64,000 nt of DNA from Mycobacterium sp. NBC_00419 (GCF_036023875.1 NZ_CP107931.1:5146001-5210000), one strand, 5' to 3'. Shown: positions 15,885 to 24,097, counted from the stretch's first letter. Program-made: numbers and translations. The notes: generated by a model from the letters alone, not told the origin.

Positions 15885-17009
15885 GTGCCCGCAGAAGTCC
15901 CCGACCCCCGACGTGTCGAGCTATTGCTGGAACGCTGCCGGCTTGAGGTTGCTGACGGCACGCTGCCATCGGCTCAGGTCGCGGTGCACCATCGCGGCCG
16001 CGAGTACGCCTACGAAACATTCGGCGATGCCACCTCATCCACTCGCTACGTCCTGCAGTCTGCCGGCCGACCGATCGTCGCGGGAGTGGTGTGGAAACTG
16101 ATTTCCGACGGACTGCTCGACATCACCCGCACTGTGGGCTCCTACATTCCGGAGTTCGCGAGCAACGGTAAGGACGTGGTGACCGTCGAACAGGTCCTCA
16201 CGCACGTCGCGGGATTCCCCTTGGCGCCGTTGGCTTATCCGCAGATGCTGGACCGAGAGAAGCGGCTCGAAGCCTTCGAGAAATGGCGGCTCGTCTACGC
16301 GCCGGGTACTGAGTTGCAGTATCACCTCACATCGGCGGCTTGGGTGATCGGCGAGCTGTGCGAACGGCTCACGGGCGCACCGATCGCCGACTACCTCCGC
16401 GAGGTGCTATCGGGCCCGCTCGGTTTGGACAGCATCGAAATCGGGCCGCCCATCGAGCGTCAGGGCGACGTCGCGGCGTTCCTGCGGATCGACGCGGGCA
16501 CCGACGCCGAACCCAACCCGTGGGGGCCGTGGTACCTGTCCCGGCCGGAGATCCTGGCCGCCGGTGAACCCAGTCATTCACTGGTGTCCACGGCACGGGA
16601 CCTCGCCGGCTGGTACCAGGCACTGATGTCCTCGTCGTTGTGGCGACGTGAGGTGGTGACCGACGCGACTCGCATCAGGGTGCGGTTGCCGATCACCGGA
16701 GAACGAGGTGGTACGGCCACCGTGCCGGCGAATCAGGCGCTGTTCGTCTCGGTTGCCGGCGACGACGGTCTGGCGCGAGCATTCCTGCCGACCACCGGCA
16801 GTCCTGACACCTTCGGCCATGGCGGCGCGCCGTGTCAGATCGGGTTCGCCGATCCCGCGAACGGACTGTCGGTCGCCTTCCTGACCAACGGCTATCCGAC
16901 GACCGGCTACGAGCAGGGCCGAGTGGGTCTGAACCGCATCACCAATATCGCGAACCTGGCGGCAGACCTGTTCAGCGCTTCGCGGACGTCCGGGGAAGGA
17001 TACCGATGA
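15885..17009 (+). CDS. Class C beta-lactamase-fold serine hydrolase with SxxR
   Basis: A 374-residue member of the beta-lactamase/esterase (family VIII, LipL/EstB-like) group. The segment YVLQSAGRPIVAGVVWKL aligns with the active-site helix, so the usual Ser-x-x-Lys is Ser-Ala-Gly-Arg. The downstream Tyr is present in LQYHLTSAAWVIGEL, and the third motif is FGHGGAP. A signal peptide is not apparent, which suggests a cytosolic esterase or amidase-like role. The start is GTG 15885 with TAGGAGAG upstream. It is divergent from a TetR gene and about 130 bases before the second amidohydrolase. Ester or lactone opening in the pathway is one guess; it may also be inactive. Confidence 0.8.
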   Translation: MPAEVPDPRRVELLLERCRLEVADGTLPSAQVAVHHRGREYAYETFGDATSSTRYVLQSAGRPIVAGVVWKLISDGLLDITRTVGSYIPEFASNGKDVVTVEQVLTHVAGFPLAPLAYPQMLDREKRLEAFEKWRLVYAPGTELQYHLTSAAWVIGELCERLTGAPIADYLREVLSGPLGLDSIEIGPPIERQGDVAAFLRIDAGTDAEPNPWGPWYLSRPEILAAGEPSHSLVSTARDLAGWYQALMSSSLWRREVVTDATRIRVRLPITGERGGTATVPANQALFVSVAGDDGLARAFLPTTGSPDTFGHGGAPCQIGFADPANGLSVAFLTNGYPTTGYEQGRVGLNRITNIANLAADLFSASRTSGEGYR

Positions 17010-17090
17010 ACAATCCCGTCACCGTCGCTTACCGCGATCGGTCCGGCAGTAACCAAGCATGCGCTGTCCGGTGATATTGCCAGGAGTTGG

Positions 17091-17104
17091 TATACATGTA
17101 TAGT
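17091..17104 (+). promoter_or_regulatory. Palindromic operator overlapping a -10 before amidohydrolase copy 2
   Basis: TATACATGTATA (17091-17102) is a perfect 12-base palindrome. It overlaps a TANNNT -10 element TATAGT (17099-17104) 35 bases before the amidohydrolase ATG. The placement is that of a repressor site. The following TAGTTAGA partly resembles the TAGTTGGA in the promoter at 20480-20492. Confidence 0.45.
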
Positions 17105-17138
17105 TAGACCACGGGCTGATGGAAGGGACTGCTGCAGA

Positions 17139-18347
17139 ATGGCTCTCATCGAAAGCACTGTGGGCGAATTGCCCTATCGGTTAACTGATTTCGATCAGCA
17201 CTGCTACGAGGCAGAGGACTGCTTCACCCGGTTCATGCCCAAGGCCAAACAGGACACTGCGGTGCGGACCGTCATCGCACCGTCGGGCCGCAAGATCCTG
17301 CTGGCCAACGACCGCATCGTGAGTGCGTTGGAGAACGACCTCAACATGGCCTACGTGCCGGGCTCCCTCGTCGAGATGCTCAAGCAGCGGGCCTCCGGTG
17401 ATGCCGCTGATGCGGACCGCTTTTACGAACCCATCCAGACCGAGTATTTGAACCGCGACGCCCGGCTCAAGCAGCTCGACGAACAGCAGATCGAGCGCGC
17501 CATCATGTATCCCGGTGGATGGGCGTTGATGGCCGAGCAGTACCTAGATGGTCTCGACCCGCTGTACGACAACATCGAAGCGTTCAACCGGTGGATCGAC
17601 GAGGACTGGGGCTTCAACTACCGCGGTCGCATCTACGCCCCGGCGCTGATGACGATGCGCGATCTGGACCGGTCCTGCGCCGAACTCGATCGTGTCCTGG
17701 CGGCGGGAGCGCGCTTCATCTACCTGCCGGCGGGCCCGGCCTACGGTCGCTCTCCCGGCGACCCGTACTTCGACCCGTTCTGGGCTCGAATCAACGAGGC
17801 GCGAGCAGTGGTGTGCTACCACATTGCCGAGTTCTACTATCAGGATCACGTTGCCGCGGACTGGGGTTGGGGGTTGACGCCACCGTTCCAGTTCTCGGCA
17901 TGGCAATGGCAGAACACCTACGGTGAACGGCCGATCACCGACACGTTGTCAGCGTTGATCTTCGACAACATCTTCGGCCGGTATCCCAACATCAAGGTAT
18001 TGGTCAGCGAGTTCGGGGCCGAATGGGTGCCGCACTTCATCCGACACATGGACAAGAGCCGTGGAATGGCCAGGCTCGGGCGATGGTTGGGCGGACAGCT
18101 CACCGAACGGCCCAGCACGATCTTCAAGCAACACGTCAGGGTCGTGCCCTATCCCGAGGACGACACCGTTGCCATGATCGAGAAGCTCGGCACCGATCAA
18201 ACCCTGTTGATGGGCTCGGACTGGCCACATGCCGAAGGCCTTCGGGAACCGGCGGACTTCTACCGAAAAGTCGACGGTCTCGATGACACCCAACGCCGGA
18301 ACTTTCTGCGCGAGAACGGAATGAAGCTAACCGACGGAGTCGGCTGA
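17139..18347 (+). CDS. Amidohydrolase-2 family protein, copy 2
   Basis: A 402-residue amidohydrolase_2 TIM-barrel protein that aligns end to end with the protein at 5251-6462 with only a small length change. Long blocks are identical, such as DCFTRFMPKAK, GRSPGDPYFDPFWAR and FSAWQWQNTYGERPITDT. The metal ligands DFDQH, VCYHIAE and GSDWPHAEG are all kept, so both copies look active. GAAGGGA precedes ATG 17139. It is followed by a broken acyl-CoA ligase relic and then a GntR gene, whereas copy 1 is followed by an intact ligase and a TetR gene. The duplicates may handle two related intermediates or respond to different inducers. Confidence 0.85.
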   Translation: MALIESTVGELPYRLTDFDQHCYEAEDCFTRFMPKAKQDTAVRTVIAPSGRKILLANDRIVSALENDLNMAYVPGSLVEMLKQRASGDAADADRFYEPIQTEYLNRDARLKQLDEQQIERAIMYPGGWALMAEQYLDGLDPLYDNIEAFNRWIDEDWGFNYRGRIYAPALMTMRDLDRSCAELDRVLAAGARFIYLPAGPAYGRSPGDPYFDPFWARINEARAVVCYHIAEFYYQDHVAADWGWGLTPPFQFSAWQWQNTYGERPITDTLSALIFDNIFGRYPNIKVLVSEFGAEWVPHFIRHMDKSRGMARLGRWLGGQLTERPSTIFKQHVRVVPYPEDDTVAMIEKLGTDQTLLMGSDWPHAEGLREPADFYRKVDGLDDTQRRNFLRENGMKLTDGVG

Positions 18348-18369
18348 GCCTTGGCGGTAGCCGCTCGGT

Positions 18370-18495
18370 GACGTGCCGTTGCTGCTTGATCAGGTCCGAG
18401 GCGTCGCTCTCGAGGGCCTCGTCGCGAATGTATCGAAGACCGCCACCGGCAAAGTCATGCGCCGGATACTGCGTAATTATCCACCTAGTGGCTAG
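18370..18495 (+). pseudogene. Relic of an acyl-CoA ligase C-terminus
   Basis: This 42-codon stretch in the gap between amidohydrolase copy 2 and the GntR gene ends in a stop and reads VSKTATGKVMRRILR, a near-perfect ANL-ligase A10 motif with its catalytic lysine. No ligase body precedes it; upstream lies the complete amidohydrolase. It is therefore the tail of a deleted ligase gene. Its motif is not especially close to the tail of the ligase at 6471 (MTASGKVQKFRI), so the lost gene was a different ligase type. The last codons are now part of the GntR promoter. Confidence 0.7.
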
Positions 18496-18498
18496 GCT
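18475..18498 (+). promoter_or_regulatory. GntR promoter with shared motif and leaderless -10
   Basis: AATTATCCACCTA (18475-18487) matches 12 of 13 bases of the element at 20480-20492 in front of the ACAD at 19288-20436. CCACCTAGTGG (18481-18491) is a small inverted repeat. TAGGCT (18493-18498) fits a TANNNT -10 and ends 6 bases before the ATG at 18505, so the GntR mRNA is probably leaderless and the motif would lie just upstream of the -10: an autoregulation layout. Confidence 0.5.
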
Positions 18499-18504
18499 TA
18501 CCCG

Positions 18505-19254
18505 ATGCCGGTTACGACCAACGAACAGCCGACCACGCGTGCCGCCAGCGTGATTGCCGAGAACCTGCGCCGACGCATCATCCGAGGTGAGCTCCAAGAG
18601 GGCGATGCCCTGCCCAGCGAGCAGGACCTGCTCGTCGAATTCGGTGTATCGCGTCCCACGCTGCGCGAAGCCATCAGGGTGCTCGAGTCAGAGTCCCTGG
18701 TCGTCGTCAAACGCGGATCCCGCGGCGGTATCGAGGTCAGCGTGCCGCGGACCGAGACCGCGGCTCACTACGCGGGACTGGTGCTCGAGTACCAGCGGGC
18801 CACCCTCGCTGACGTCTTCCAGGCCGCCGCCGCGATCGAGGCTCCCTGCGCGGGAATGCTGGCGCGGTCGCACACGCCGCAGGACATCGAACTGCTTCGC
18901 GCGGCGGTCAGTGCTGAACACGACGCCGCTGACGACCGTTTTGCGGTCCTCGGACACCAGAACGACTTTCATCGATTGATCATCGAACTGACCGGGAATT
19001 CGACATTGCGGGCGCTCACTGACGTACTGCGCCACATCATCGAGATAGCGACTCAGCGCTACACCGATATGCGGCCCGAGGAACGGCCGCAGTCCCATGA
19101 GGCCGGTACCCGCACCCATGCCAAACTGGTATCACTCATCGAGGCCGGCGATGCCGACGCCGCGGAATCGCTCTGGCGGCGCCACATCTCCGAGACTGGG
19201 GCGCGGCTGCGCAAGGCCGGCATCGCCGACTCGGTGCTCGATCTCCTCGAGTAG
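18505..19254 (+). CDS. GntR-family regulator, FadR/FCD type
   Basis: A 249-residue regulator. The winged helix-turn-helix lies at about residues 15-80 (IAENLRRRIIRGELQEGDALPSE read with DLLVEFGVSRPTLREAIRVLESE). The FCD ligand domain fills the rest, with metal-site residues in DFHRLIIELTGN and HAKLVSLIEAGD. FCD regulators usually sense carboxylates or acyl-CoA. ATG 18505 is likely leaderless. The gene is convergent with the ACAD at 19288, and both promoters carry AATTATCCAMCTA, so this protein is a good candidate to control both. Confidence 0.92.
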   Translation: MPVTTNEQPTTRAASVIAENLRRRIIRGELQEGDALPSEQDLLVEFGVSRPTLREAIRVLESESLVVVKRGSRGGIEVSVPRTETAAHYAGLVLEYQRATLADVFQAAAAIEAPCAGMLARSHTPQDIELLRAAVSAEHDAADDRFAVLGHQNDFHRLIIELTGNSTLRALTDVLRHIIEIATQRYTDMRPEERPQSHEAGTRTHAKLVSLIEAGDADAAESLWRRHISETGARLRKAGIADSVLDLLE

Positions 19255-19272
19255 GCAACTACTCGAGGAGAT
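19241..19272. terminator. 14-base perfect stem with GCAA loop, bidirectional terminator
   Basis: The arms ATCTCCTCGAGTAG (19241-19254) and CTACTCGAGGAGAT (19259-19272) pair perfectly around a four-base GCAA loop, a GNRA tetraloop. The left arm includes the GntR stop codon. It lies between two convergent genes and has no T-tract on either side, as often seen at mycobacterial 3' ends. Confidence 0.75.
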
Positions 19273-19287
19273 GGGCCGGGCCTTCGG

Positions 19288-20436
19288 TCAGAAGCCCATT
19301 TCCCGGCCGACGATGTCCAGCATGATCTCGTTGGTGCCGCCGTAAATTCGCTGAATCCTGGAATCGCGCCACAGCCGCGCAATCTCGTACTCATTGATGT
19401 AGCCGTAGCCGCCGTGCAGCTGCAGGCACCGGTCGACGATGCGCCACTGAGTCTCGGTGCTCCACCACTTCGCACCTGCCGCCTCGTCGGAGGTCAGCTC
19501 TCCGGCGTTGACGGCCATGATGCACTTGTCGATGTACACCTGCATGACGTCGAGCTCGGTGCGCATCTGAGCCAACGCGTGCCGGTTGACCTGGAAGGTT
19601 CCGATGGCTTGGCCGAAGGCCTTGCGGTCGCCGGCATACGCGGTCGTCAGATCCAGGGCGCGCCGCGCAGCGGCCGCGGCATGGATGGCAATGCCCAGCC
19701 GTTCGGCGGGAAGGTTGCGCATCAGGTGGTAGAAGCCGCGGTTCTCCTGGCCGAGGAGGTTTGTCGCCGGAACCCGGACGTCCTCGAAGATCAGCTCTGC
19801 GGTATCGGCGGAACGTTGCCCGATCTTGTCGAGCTTGCGGCCGCGGCTGAAGCCGGGCATCCCGGTCTCGACGACGATCAGGCTGATGCCCTTGTGGGGC
19901 TTGTCGGCATCCGGGTCCGTGCGGCAGGCCACCACCACGAGATCGGCCAGCAAGCCGTTGGAGATGAACGTCTTTGCCCCGTTGACGATGTAGTCGTCAC
20001 CGTCGCGACGGGCCGAGGTCTTGATGTTGGCGAGGTCGGAACCGGCTCCCGGCTCCGACATCGCGATAGCGGTGATCAGTTCGCCGGAGACATAACCGGG
20101 CAGCCAACGTTCCTTCTGCTCGTCGGTGGTGAGATCGGCGAAGTACCCGGCCAGGATGTCGTTCTGCAAACCCAATCCCAGCCCTACCGAGCCGGTGAGC
20201 CAGAACTCCTCGTTGACGATCGCGTTGAGGCGGAAATCCTTGATGCCGGCGCCGCCGTACTCTTCGGGCATCTCCCAGCCGATAAGGCCGAGTTTGCCTG
20301 CCTCCAGCCACGGTTCGCGGTCGGTGTAGCCGCGCTTCTCCCACTCTTCAGTGTGTGGGACACAGAAGGTTTCGAAGAAGGAGCGCGCCGTGGCGCGGAA
20401 CTCGTCGTGCTCGGGTTCGAAGATGTCTCTGCGCAT
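19288..20436 (-). CDS. Acyl-CoA dehydrogenase, long-chain-like single subunit
   Basis: A 382-residue ACAD with all the usual parts: WEMPEEYGGAG, the FAD motif AMSEPGAGSDLA, NGAKTFISNG, RKAFGQAIGTFQ, LHGGYGYINEY and the C-terminal IYGGTNEIMLDIVGRE. It resembles the IVD/LCAD subgroup rather than the paired FadE type, and no partner gene overlaps it. The position of the YEGT glutamate is glycine. ATG 20436 is chosen over the ATG at 20466 because AGAAGGAG lies 8 bases before it. The promoter (20437-20550) holds the motif shared with the GntR gene at 18505. Confidence 0.92.
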   Translation of the reverse strand: MRRDIFEPEHDEFRATARSFFETFCVPHTEEWEKRGYTDREPWLEAGKLGLIGWEMPEEYGGAGIKDFRLNAIVNEEFWLTGSVGLGLGLQNDILAGYFADLTTDEQKERWLPGYVSGELITAIAMSEPGAGSDLANIKTSARRDGDDYIVNGAKTFISNGLLADLVVVACRTDPDADKPHKGISLIVVETGMPGFSRGRKLDKIGQRSADTAELIFEDVRVPATNLLGQENRGFYHLMRNLPAERLGIAIHAAAAARRALDLTTAYAGDRKAFGQAIGTFQVNRHALAQMRTELDVMQVYIDKCIMAVNAGELTSDEAAGAKWWSTETQWRIVDRCLQLHGGYGYINEYEIARLWRDSRIQRIYGGTNEIMLDIVGREMGF

Positions 20437-20479
20437 CCGGGGTGCTCCTTCTGATGTTCCGTTCACCTGCGAACAGAAT

Positions 20480-20492
20480 AATTATCCAACTA
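20480..20492. promoter_or_regulatory. Motif shared with the GntR promoter, upstream of the ACAD
   Basis: AATTATCCAACTA in the 114-base gap before the ACAD at 19288-20436 differs by one base from AATTATCCACCTA at 18475-18487. The flanking ATAATTATCC and TATATAG make this the most AT-rich part of the gap. A GntR operator role is inferred. Confidence 0.5.
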
Positions 20493-20550
20493 TATAGCAC
20501 AGCATCCCGACGCCGCCAGGGTGCCTATTGCTGATGGGGGGTGGCTGAAA

Positions 20551-21624
20551 TCAAAAGCTCGTACTGCGTGAAGTGACGAATTCCCAGGCAGTAGAACCTG
20601 ATTCGAGGACTGCCTGGCCCAGTTCCTGCTGCCACTGCCGGGTGCCGCCGAACTCCGAACGCCATGCCAGTGCCCGGCCGGTGAAGTGCCGCAGCCGGTG
20701 GTCGAGGGTGAACCCGATGGCGCCATGTGCCTGGTGGGTGTTGCGCGAGACGATCGTGGCAGCACGGCCGGATTCGATCTTGGCCACGGCGATCGCAAAG
20801 CGGGCCTGCTCGGAGTCGAACCCGTGGACCTGGGCCATGTCGACGGCGAAATCAGCCGCCGAGCGCACCAGGCACAATGCGCTGGCGCTACCGGCTACCA
20901 GGCTCTGGACCGCCTGGAACTTGGCCAGTGGTCGTCCGAACTGGACCCGTTCACTGACGTGGCGGACCGTCATCTCCAGTGCGCGATTGAGCGCTCCACA
21001 GGTCTGCAAGGCACGGGCAAGTGCACCGCGCAGGCGGAACTCGGTGGCCAGGTCCGCATCGAGGGTCGCGAAGGTGTCGGAGTCCGTGGCGATGTCGACG
21101 TCCACACGGTCCAGCGGTTGGGCAGCGATGTCGTCTGCCTGCGAGACCGTCAGCGCGGCCGCAGGCACCGCGGTGACAAACCCGGGTCCCGCGATCACCA
21201 GGGTGTCGGCATGGCGTGCCCAGGGCACCGACTCCAGCGTGACGCCCAATCGGCCGTCGGCGGGCGCCACGGCAGTGTGCGCGGCGGTCATGACTCCGGT
21301 TGCGACCGGGAGTCCGGCGGTCTGCAGCAGCCATGAGGCCAGGAGATCGTTCTCGGCGATCGGAGCCGGCGCGGCGTGGTAGCCGAGCTGTTCGAGCACA
21401 ACCGCGAGTTCGAGTAGGCCCGCGCCACTGCCGCCGTGCTCCTCGGGGGTCGACAACAGGGTCAGACCCGCCTCGGTCAGGTCCGACCACAGCTTGGGAT
21501 CGAACGCGATGTCCCGGCGCTGAAGGTCCAGAACGGGTTCGGTTGCTGTGCTGCAGATGTCGTCGGTAAGACTGCGCAGTTCGGCGAGTTCGTCCGCGCT
21601 CACCGAGGGGCTCGTCATGGTCAT
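20551..21624 (-). CDS. Acyl-CoA dehydrogenase, divergent small subunit
   Basis: A 357-residue ACAD-fold protein. It has TPEEHGGSGAGLLELAVVLEQLG in the N-terminal half and RVQFGRPLAKFQAVQ and HQAHGAIGFTLDHRLRHF in the C-terminal half. The FAD phosphate-binding EPGAGSD motif is absent, and the middle domain is short and poorly conserved. This is the pattern of the weak partner in mycobacterial FadE heterotetramers. ATG 21624 overlaps the stop of the ACAD at 21621-22787 (ATGA), so the two form the second ACAD pair of the window. Confidence 0.85.
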   Translation of the reverse strand: MTMTSPSVSADELAELRSLTDDICSTATEPVLDLQRRDIAFDPKLWSDLTEAGLTLLSTPEEHGGSGAGLLELAVVLEQLGYHAAPAPIAENDLLASWLLQTAGLPVATGVMTAAHTAVAPADGRLGVTLESVPWARHADTLVIAGPGFVTAVPAAALTVSQADDIAAQPLDRVDVDIATDSDTFATLDADLATEFRLRGALARALQTCGALNRALEMTVRHVSERVQFGRPLAKFQAVQSLVAGSASALCLVRSAADFAVDMAQVHGFDSEQARFAIAVAKIESGRAATIVSRNTHQAHGAIGFTLDHRLRHFTGRALAWRSEFGGTRQWQQELGQAVLESGSTAWEFVTSRSTSF

Positions 21625-22787
21625 CGCAATCCCAATCCGCGGGCCACTACACCGCTGAGTATCTCGTTGGTGCCACCGCGCAGGGTGAACCCGGGTGCAT
21701 GCAGGATGGCCTCGCCCAGTAGGCGGGCAAAGGTGTCGGTGGCACCGACCGACGGTGTCGCCGAGGTAGCGGCCGCGGCGGTGTCGACGACCGCCGACTC
21801 GTAGCGGGTGCCGAGATCCTTGACGACGGCGGCCGCCACGTCGACCGACTCGTGGGCCGACAGCGCGGCGGCCAGCGAGGCCGATAGCTGGCGCAGCCCG
21901 GCCAGCTGGGACACCAGGTCACCGATATCAGCCGCGGCCGAGCCGCGCTGCCCGGCATCGTCGGTTCGGGTCGTGGTGACCAGACTGTCGAGCAGCGGCT
22001 GTGTTGACAGAATCCGTTCCGGCCCACTGCGTTCGAACCCCAGCTCGGAGGTCACCTGTCGCCAGCCGCCGCCGATCTCGCCCAGAACCATGTCGTCGGG
22101 CACGAACACCTTGTCGAGTACCACTTCGTTGAAGTGATGCCCGCCGGTCAACAACCGGATCGGGCGGATCTCCAAGCCCGGACTGTCCAGCGGGACGATG
22201 AACTGGCTGAGGCCCTCATGACGCTTGCCGTCCTCCACCGGCGCCGTGCGGGTCAGCACGAAGAATGCATGGGAATGGTGCGCACCCGATGTCCAGACCT
22301 TCGTGCCCGACAGCTGCCAGCCGCCCTCGACCCGCACCCCGCGGGTCTGGACACTGGCCAGGTCGGAGCCCGACTCCGGTTCGCTCATCCCGATCGCGAA
22401 GTAGCACTCACCGGCGGCGATGGCCGGAAGGTAACGCTGGCGCTGGTACTCGTTGCCGTGCTTGAGCAGTGATGGTGCGGCTTGCCGGTCGGCCACCCAG
22501 TGCGCGGCAATCGGTGCGCCGGCAGCCAGCAGCTCTTCGATGACCACGAACCGTTCGATGTGGCTGGCGCCATGGCCGCCGTACTGCTCGGGAATGGTCA
22601 TGCCCAGGAAACCCTGCTGGGCGAGTCGACGGCTGAACGCCGGATCCCAGGACGAGATCCAGGAGTCGACCCGGGGTGTCCAGCCGAACGTCGACTGGTC
22701 GTCGGTCACGAACTGTCGCACCCGGGCCCGCAGATCCTCGGTGCCGGAGGGGAGCGGCCGGTATGGCGGCACCAATGCCACTGACAA
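21621..22787 (-). CDS. Acyl-CoA dehydrogenase, FAD-motif subunit of second pair
   Basis: A 388-residue ACAD with IPEQYGGHGASHIER, the FAD motif IGMSEPESGSDLASVQ (Glu-Ser in place of Gly-Ala), SGTKVWTSGAHH, FNEVVLDKVFVP and the terminal LRGGTNEILSGVVARGLGL. The start chosen is a TTG at 22787 because GAGGAG lies 8 bases upstream; the open frame continues to 22874 but passes through the promoter. Its four-base overlap with the smaller ACAD at 20551 marks a heteromeric pair. It diverges from the FadA-type thiolase at 22908, so both may share control. Confidence 0.87.
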   Translation of the reverse strand: MSVALVPPYRPLPSGTEDLRARVRQFVTDDQSTFGWTPRVDSWISSWDPAFSRRLAQQGFLGMTIPEQYGGHGASHIERFVVIEELLAAGAPIAAHWVADRQAAPSLLKHGNEYQRQRYLPAIAAGECYFAIGMSEPESGSDLASVQTRGVRVEGGWQLSGTKVWTSGAHHSHAFFVLTRTAPVEDGKRHEGLSQFIVPLDSPGLEIRPIRLLTGGHHFNEVVLDKVFVPDDMVLGEIGGGWRQVTSELGFERSGPERILSTQPLLDSLVTTTRTDDAGQRGSAAADIGDLVSQLAGLRQLSASLAAALSAHESVDVAAAVVKDLGTRYESAVVDTAAAATSATPSVGATDTFARLLGEAILHAPGFTLRGGTNEILSGVVARGLGLR

Positions 22788-22844
22788 GGGTCGAACTCCT
22801 CGATTAGACGATGGGCACCCTGTGGGCACCGCCGCGGATATGGC

Positions 22845-22854
22845 TAATATATTA
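22845..22854. promoter_or_regulatory. TAATATATTA palindrome in a divergent promoter
   Basis: This perfect 10-base palindrome lies between the divergent ACAD pair and the thiolase. The surrounding GCAATCA on the minus strand is also found beside the AATTAGCTAATT palindrome at 29049-29060, hinting at a common regulator. Confidence 0.35.
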
Positions 22855-22907
22855 AACTGATTGCTCCCGATCAACGATGACCCCCGTCACGGGGTGAGGA
22901 AAAGAGT

Positions 22908-24086
22908 GTGACCATGCGCGATGCCGTCATCACCGCCGCCGTCCGGACTCCCGTCGGCAAGCGAGGCGGTGGCCTGTCCGCGGTGCATGCAGCCGATCTG
23001 TCGGCGCTGGTGCTCAACGAACTGATCGCTCGCGCCGGGATCGCCCCGGAGGTCGTCGAGGACGTGCACTGGGGCAATGTGATCAGCCTGGGCCAGCAGT
23101 CGGGCAACGTCGGCCGGATGGCCGTCCTTGCTGCCGGCTGGCCGGAATCCATCCCCGGCTTCACCATTGACCGGCAGTGCGGCTCGTCCCAGCAGGCGAT
23201 CTCGACCGCCGCGGCGACCGTGGTCTCCGGGCAGGCCGACGTGATCATCGCCGGTGGTGTCGAGATGATGTCGGCAGTACCGATGGGCGCGGCCGTCGTC
23301 CCGGGAACGGGGGAGATGGGCGGCGGTGCGGTGACGCGTTACGCCGATCGTCTGGCGAGCACCCCCGGCTTCCACGGCCGGTTCAATCAGGGTGCCGGTG
23401 CAGAGCTGATCGCTGAGGACCATGGTTTCACCCGCACCCAGCTCGACGAATACTCGGCGATGTCCCACGAACGGGCGGCGGCCGCGCAGGACGCCGGACT
23501 GTTCGTCGACGAGATCATGCCGGTCGCCACGGAGTCCGGTCCGGTCGCTGCCGACGAGGGCATCCGCCGCGGGACCACAGTGGAGAAGCTCGCCGGCCTC
23601 AAGGCGCCGTTCTTGGAGGGCGGCAAGATCACCGCGGGCAACGCGTCTCAGATCTCCGACGGCGCCGCGGCGCTGCTGATCACCACCAGCGAGCGTGCGG
23701 CCGAACTGGGTCTGACGCCGTTGGCCCGGATCCACACCGCGGTGGTGTCCGGCGCCGACCCGGTGCGGATGCTCACCGGGCCGATCCCGGCGACTGAACT
23801 CGCGCTGAAGCGTTCCGGGCTGTCGATCGATGACATCGGGGCCTTCGAGATCAACGAGGCCTTCGCCCCGGTCCCGATGGCGTGGCAGGTTGCCACCGGT
23901 GCGCCCATCGAGAAGCTGAACCCGCTCGGCGGTGCGATCGCGCTGGGCCACCCGCTGGGATGCTCGGGTGCCAGGCTGGCTACCACTCTGATACATCACA
24001 TGCGCCGCAACGGGATTCGCTACGGACTTCAGTCGATGTGTGAAGGTGGCGGCACCGCCAACGCCACCATCTACGAGCTGGTGTGA
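22908..24086 (+). CDS. Acetyl-CoA C-acyltransferase (thiolase, FadA type)
   Basis: A 392-residue classical thiolase that cleaves a 3-ketoacyl-CoA with CoA. The catalytic residues are all visible: nucleophile Cys91 in DRQCGSSQQA, NEAFAPVP, His348 in GHPLGCSG and Cys378 in QSMCEGGG. The start is GTG 22908 with TGAGGA upstream; an ATG follows two codons later. It is transcribed alone, divergent from the second ACAD pair, and convergent with the ligase at 24098 with only 11 bases between. It is the best candidate for the final beta-oxidation step of this cluster. Confidence 0.95.
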   Translation: MTMRDAVITAAVRTPVGKRGGGLSAVHAADLSALVLNELIARAGIAPEVVEDVHWGNVISLGQQSGNVGRMAVLAAGWPESIPGFTIDRQCGSSQQAISTAAATVVSGQADVIIAGGVEMMSAVPMGAAVVPGTGEMGGGAVTRYADRLASTPGFHGRFNQGAGAELIAEDHGFTRTQLDEYSAMSHERAAAAQDAGLFVDEIMPVATESGPVAADEGIRRGTTVEKLAGLKAPFLEGGKITAGNASQISDGAAALLITTSERAAELGLTPLARIHTAVVSGADPVRMLTGPIPATELALKRSGLSIDDIGAFEINEAFAPVPMAWQVATGAPIEKLNPLGGAIALGHPLGCSGARLATTLIHHMRRNGIRYGLQSMCEGGGTANATIYELV

Positions 24087-24097
24087 CCGGGATGGCG

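Noticed and set aside
24087-24097. Terminator between the convergent thiolase and ligase genes
   Set aside because: The gap is 11 bases and no stable hairpin could be drawn within or just around it.
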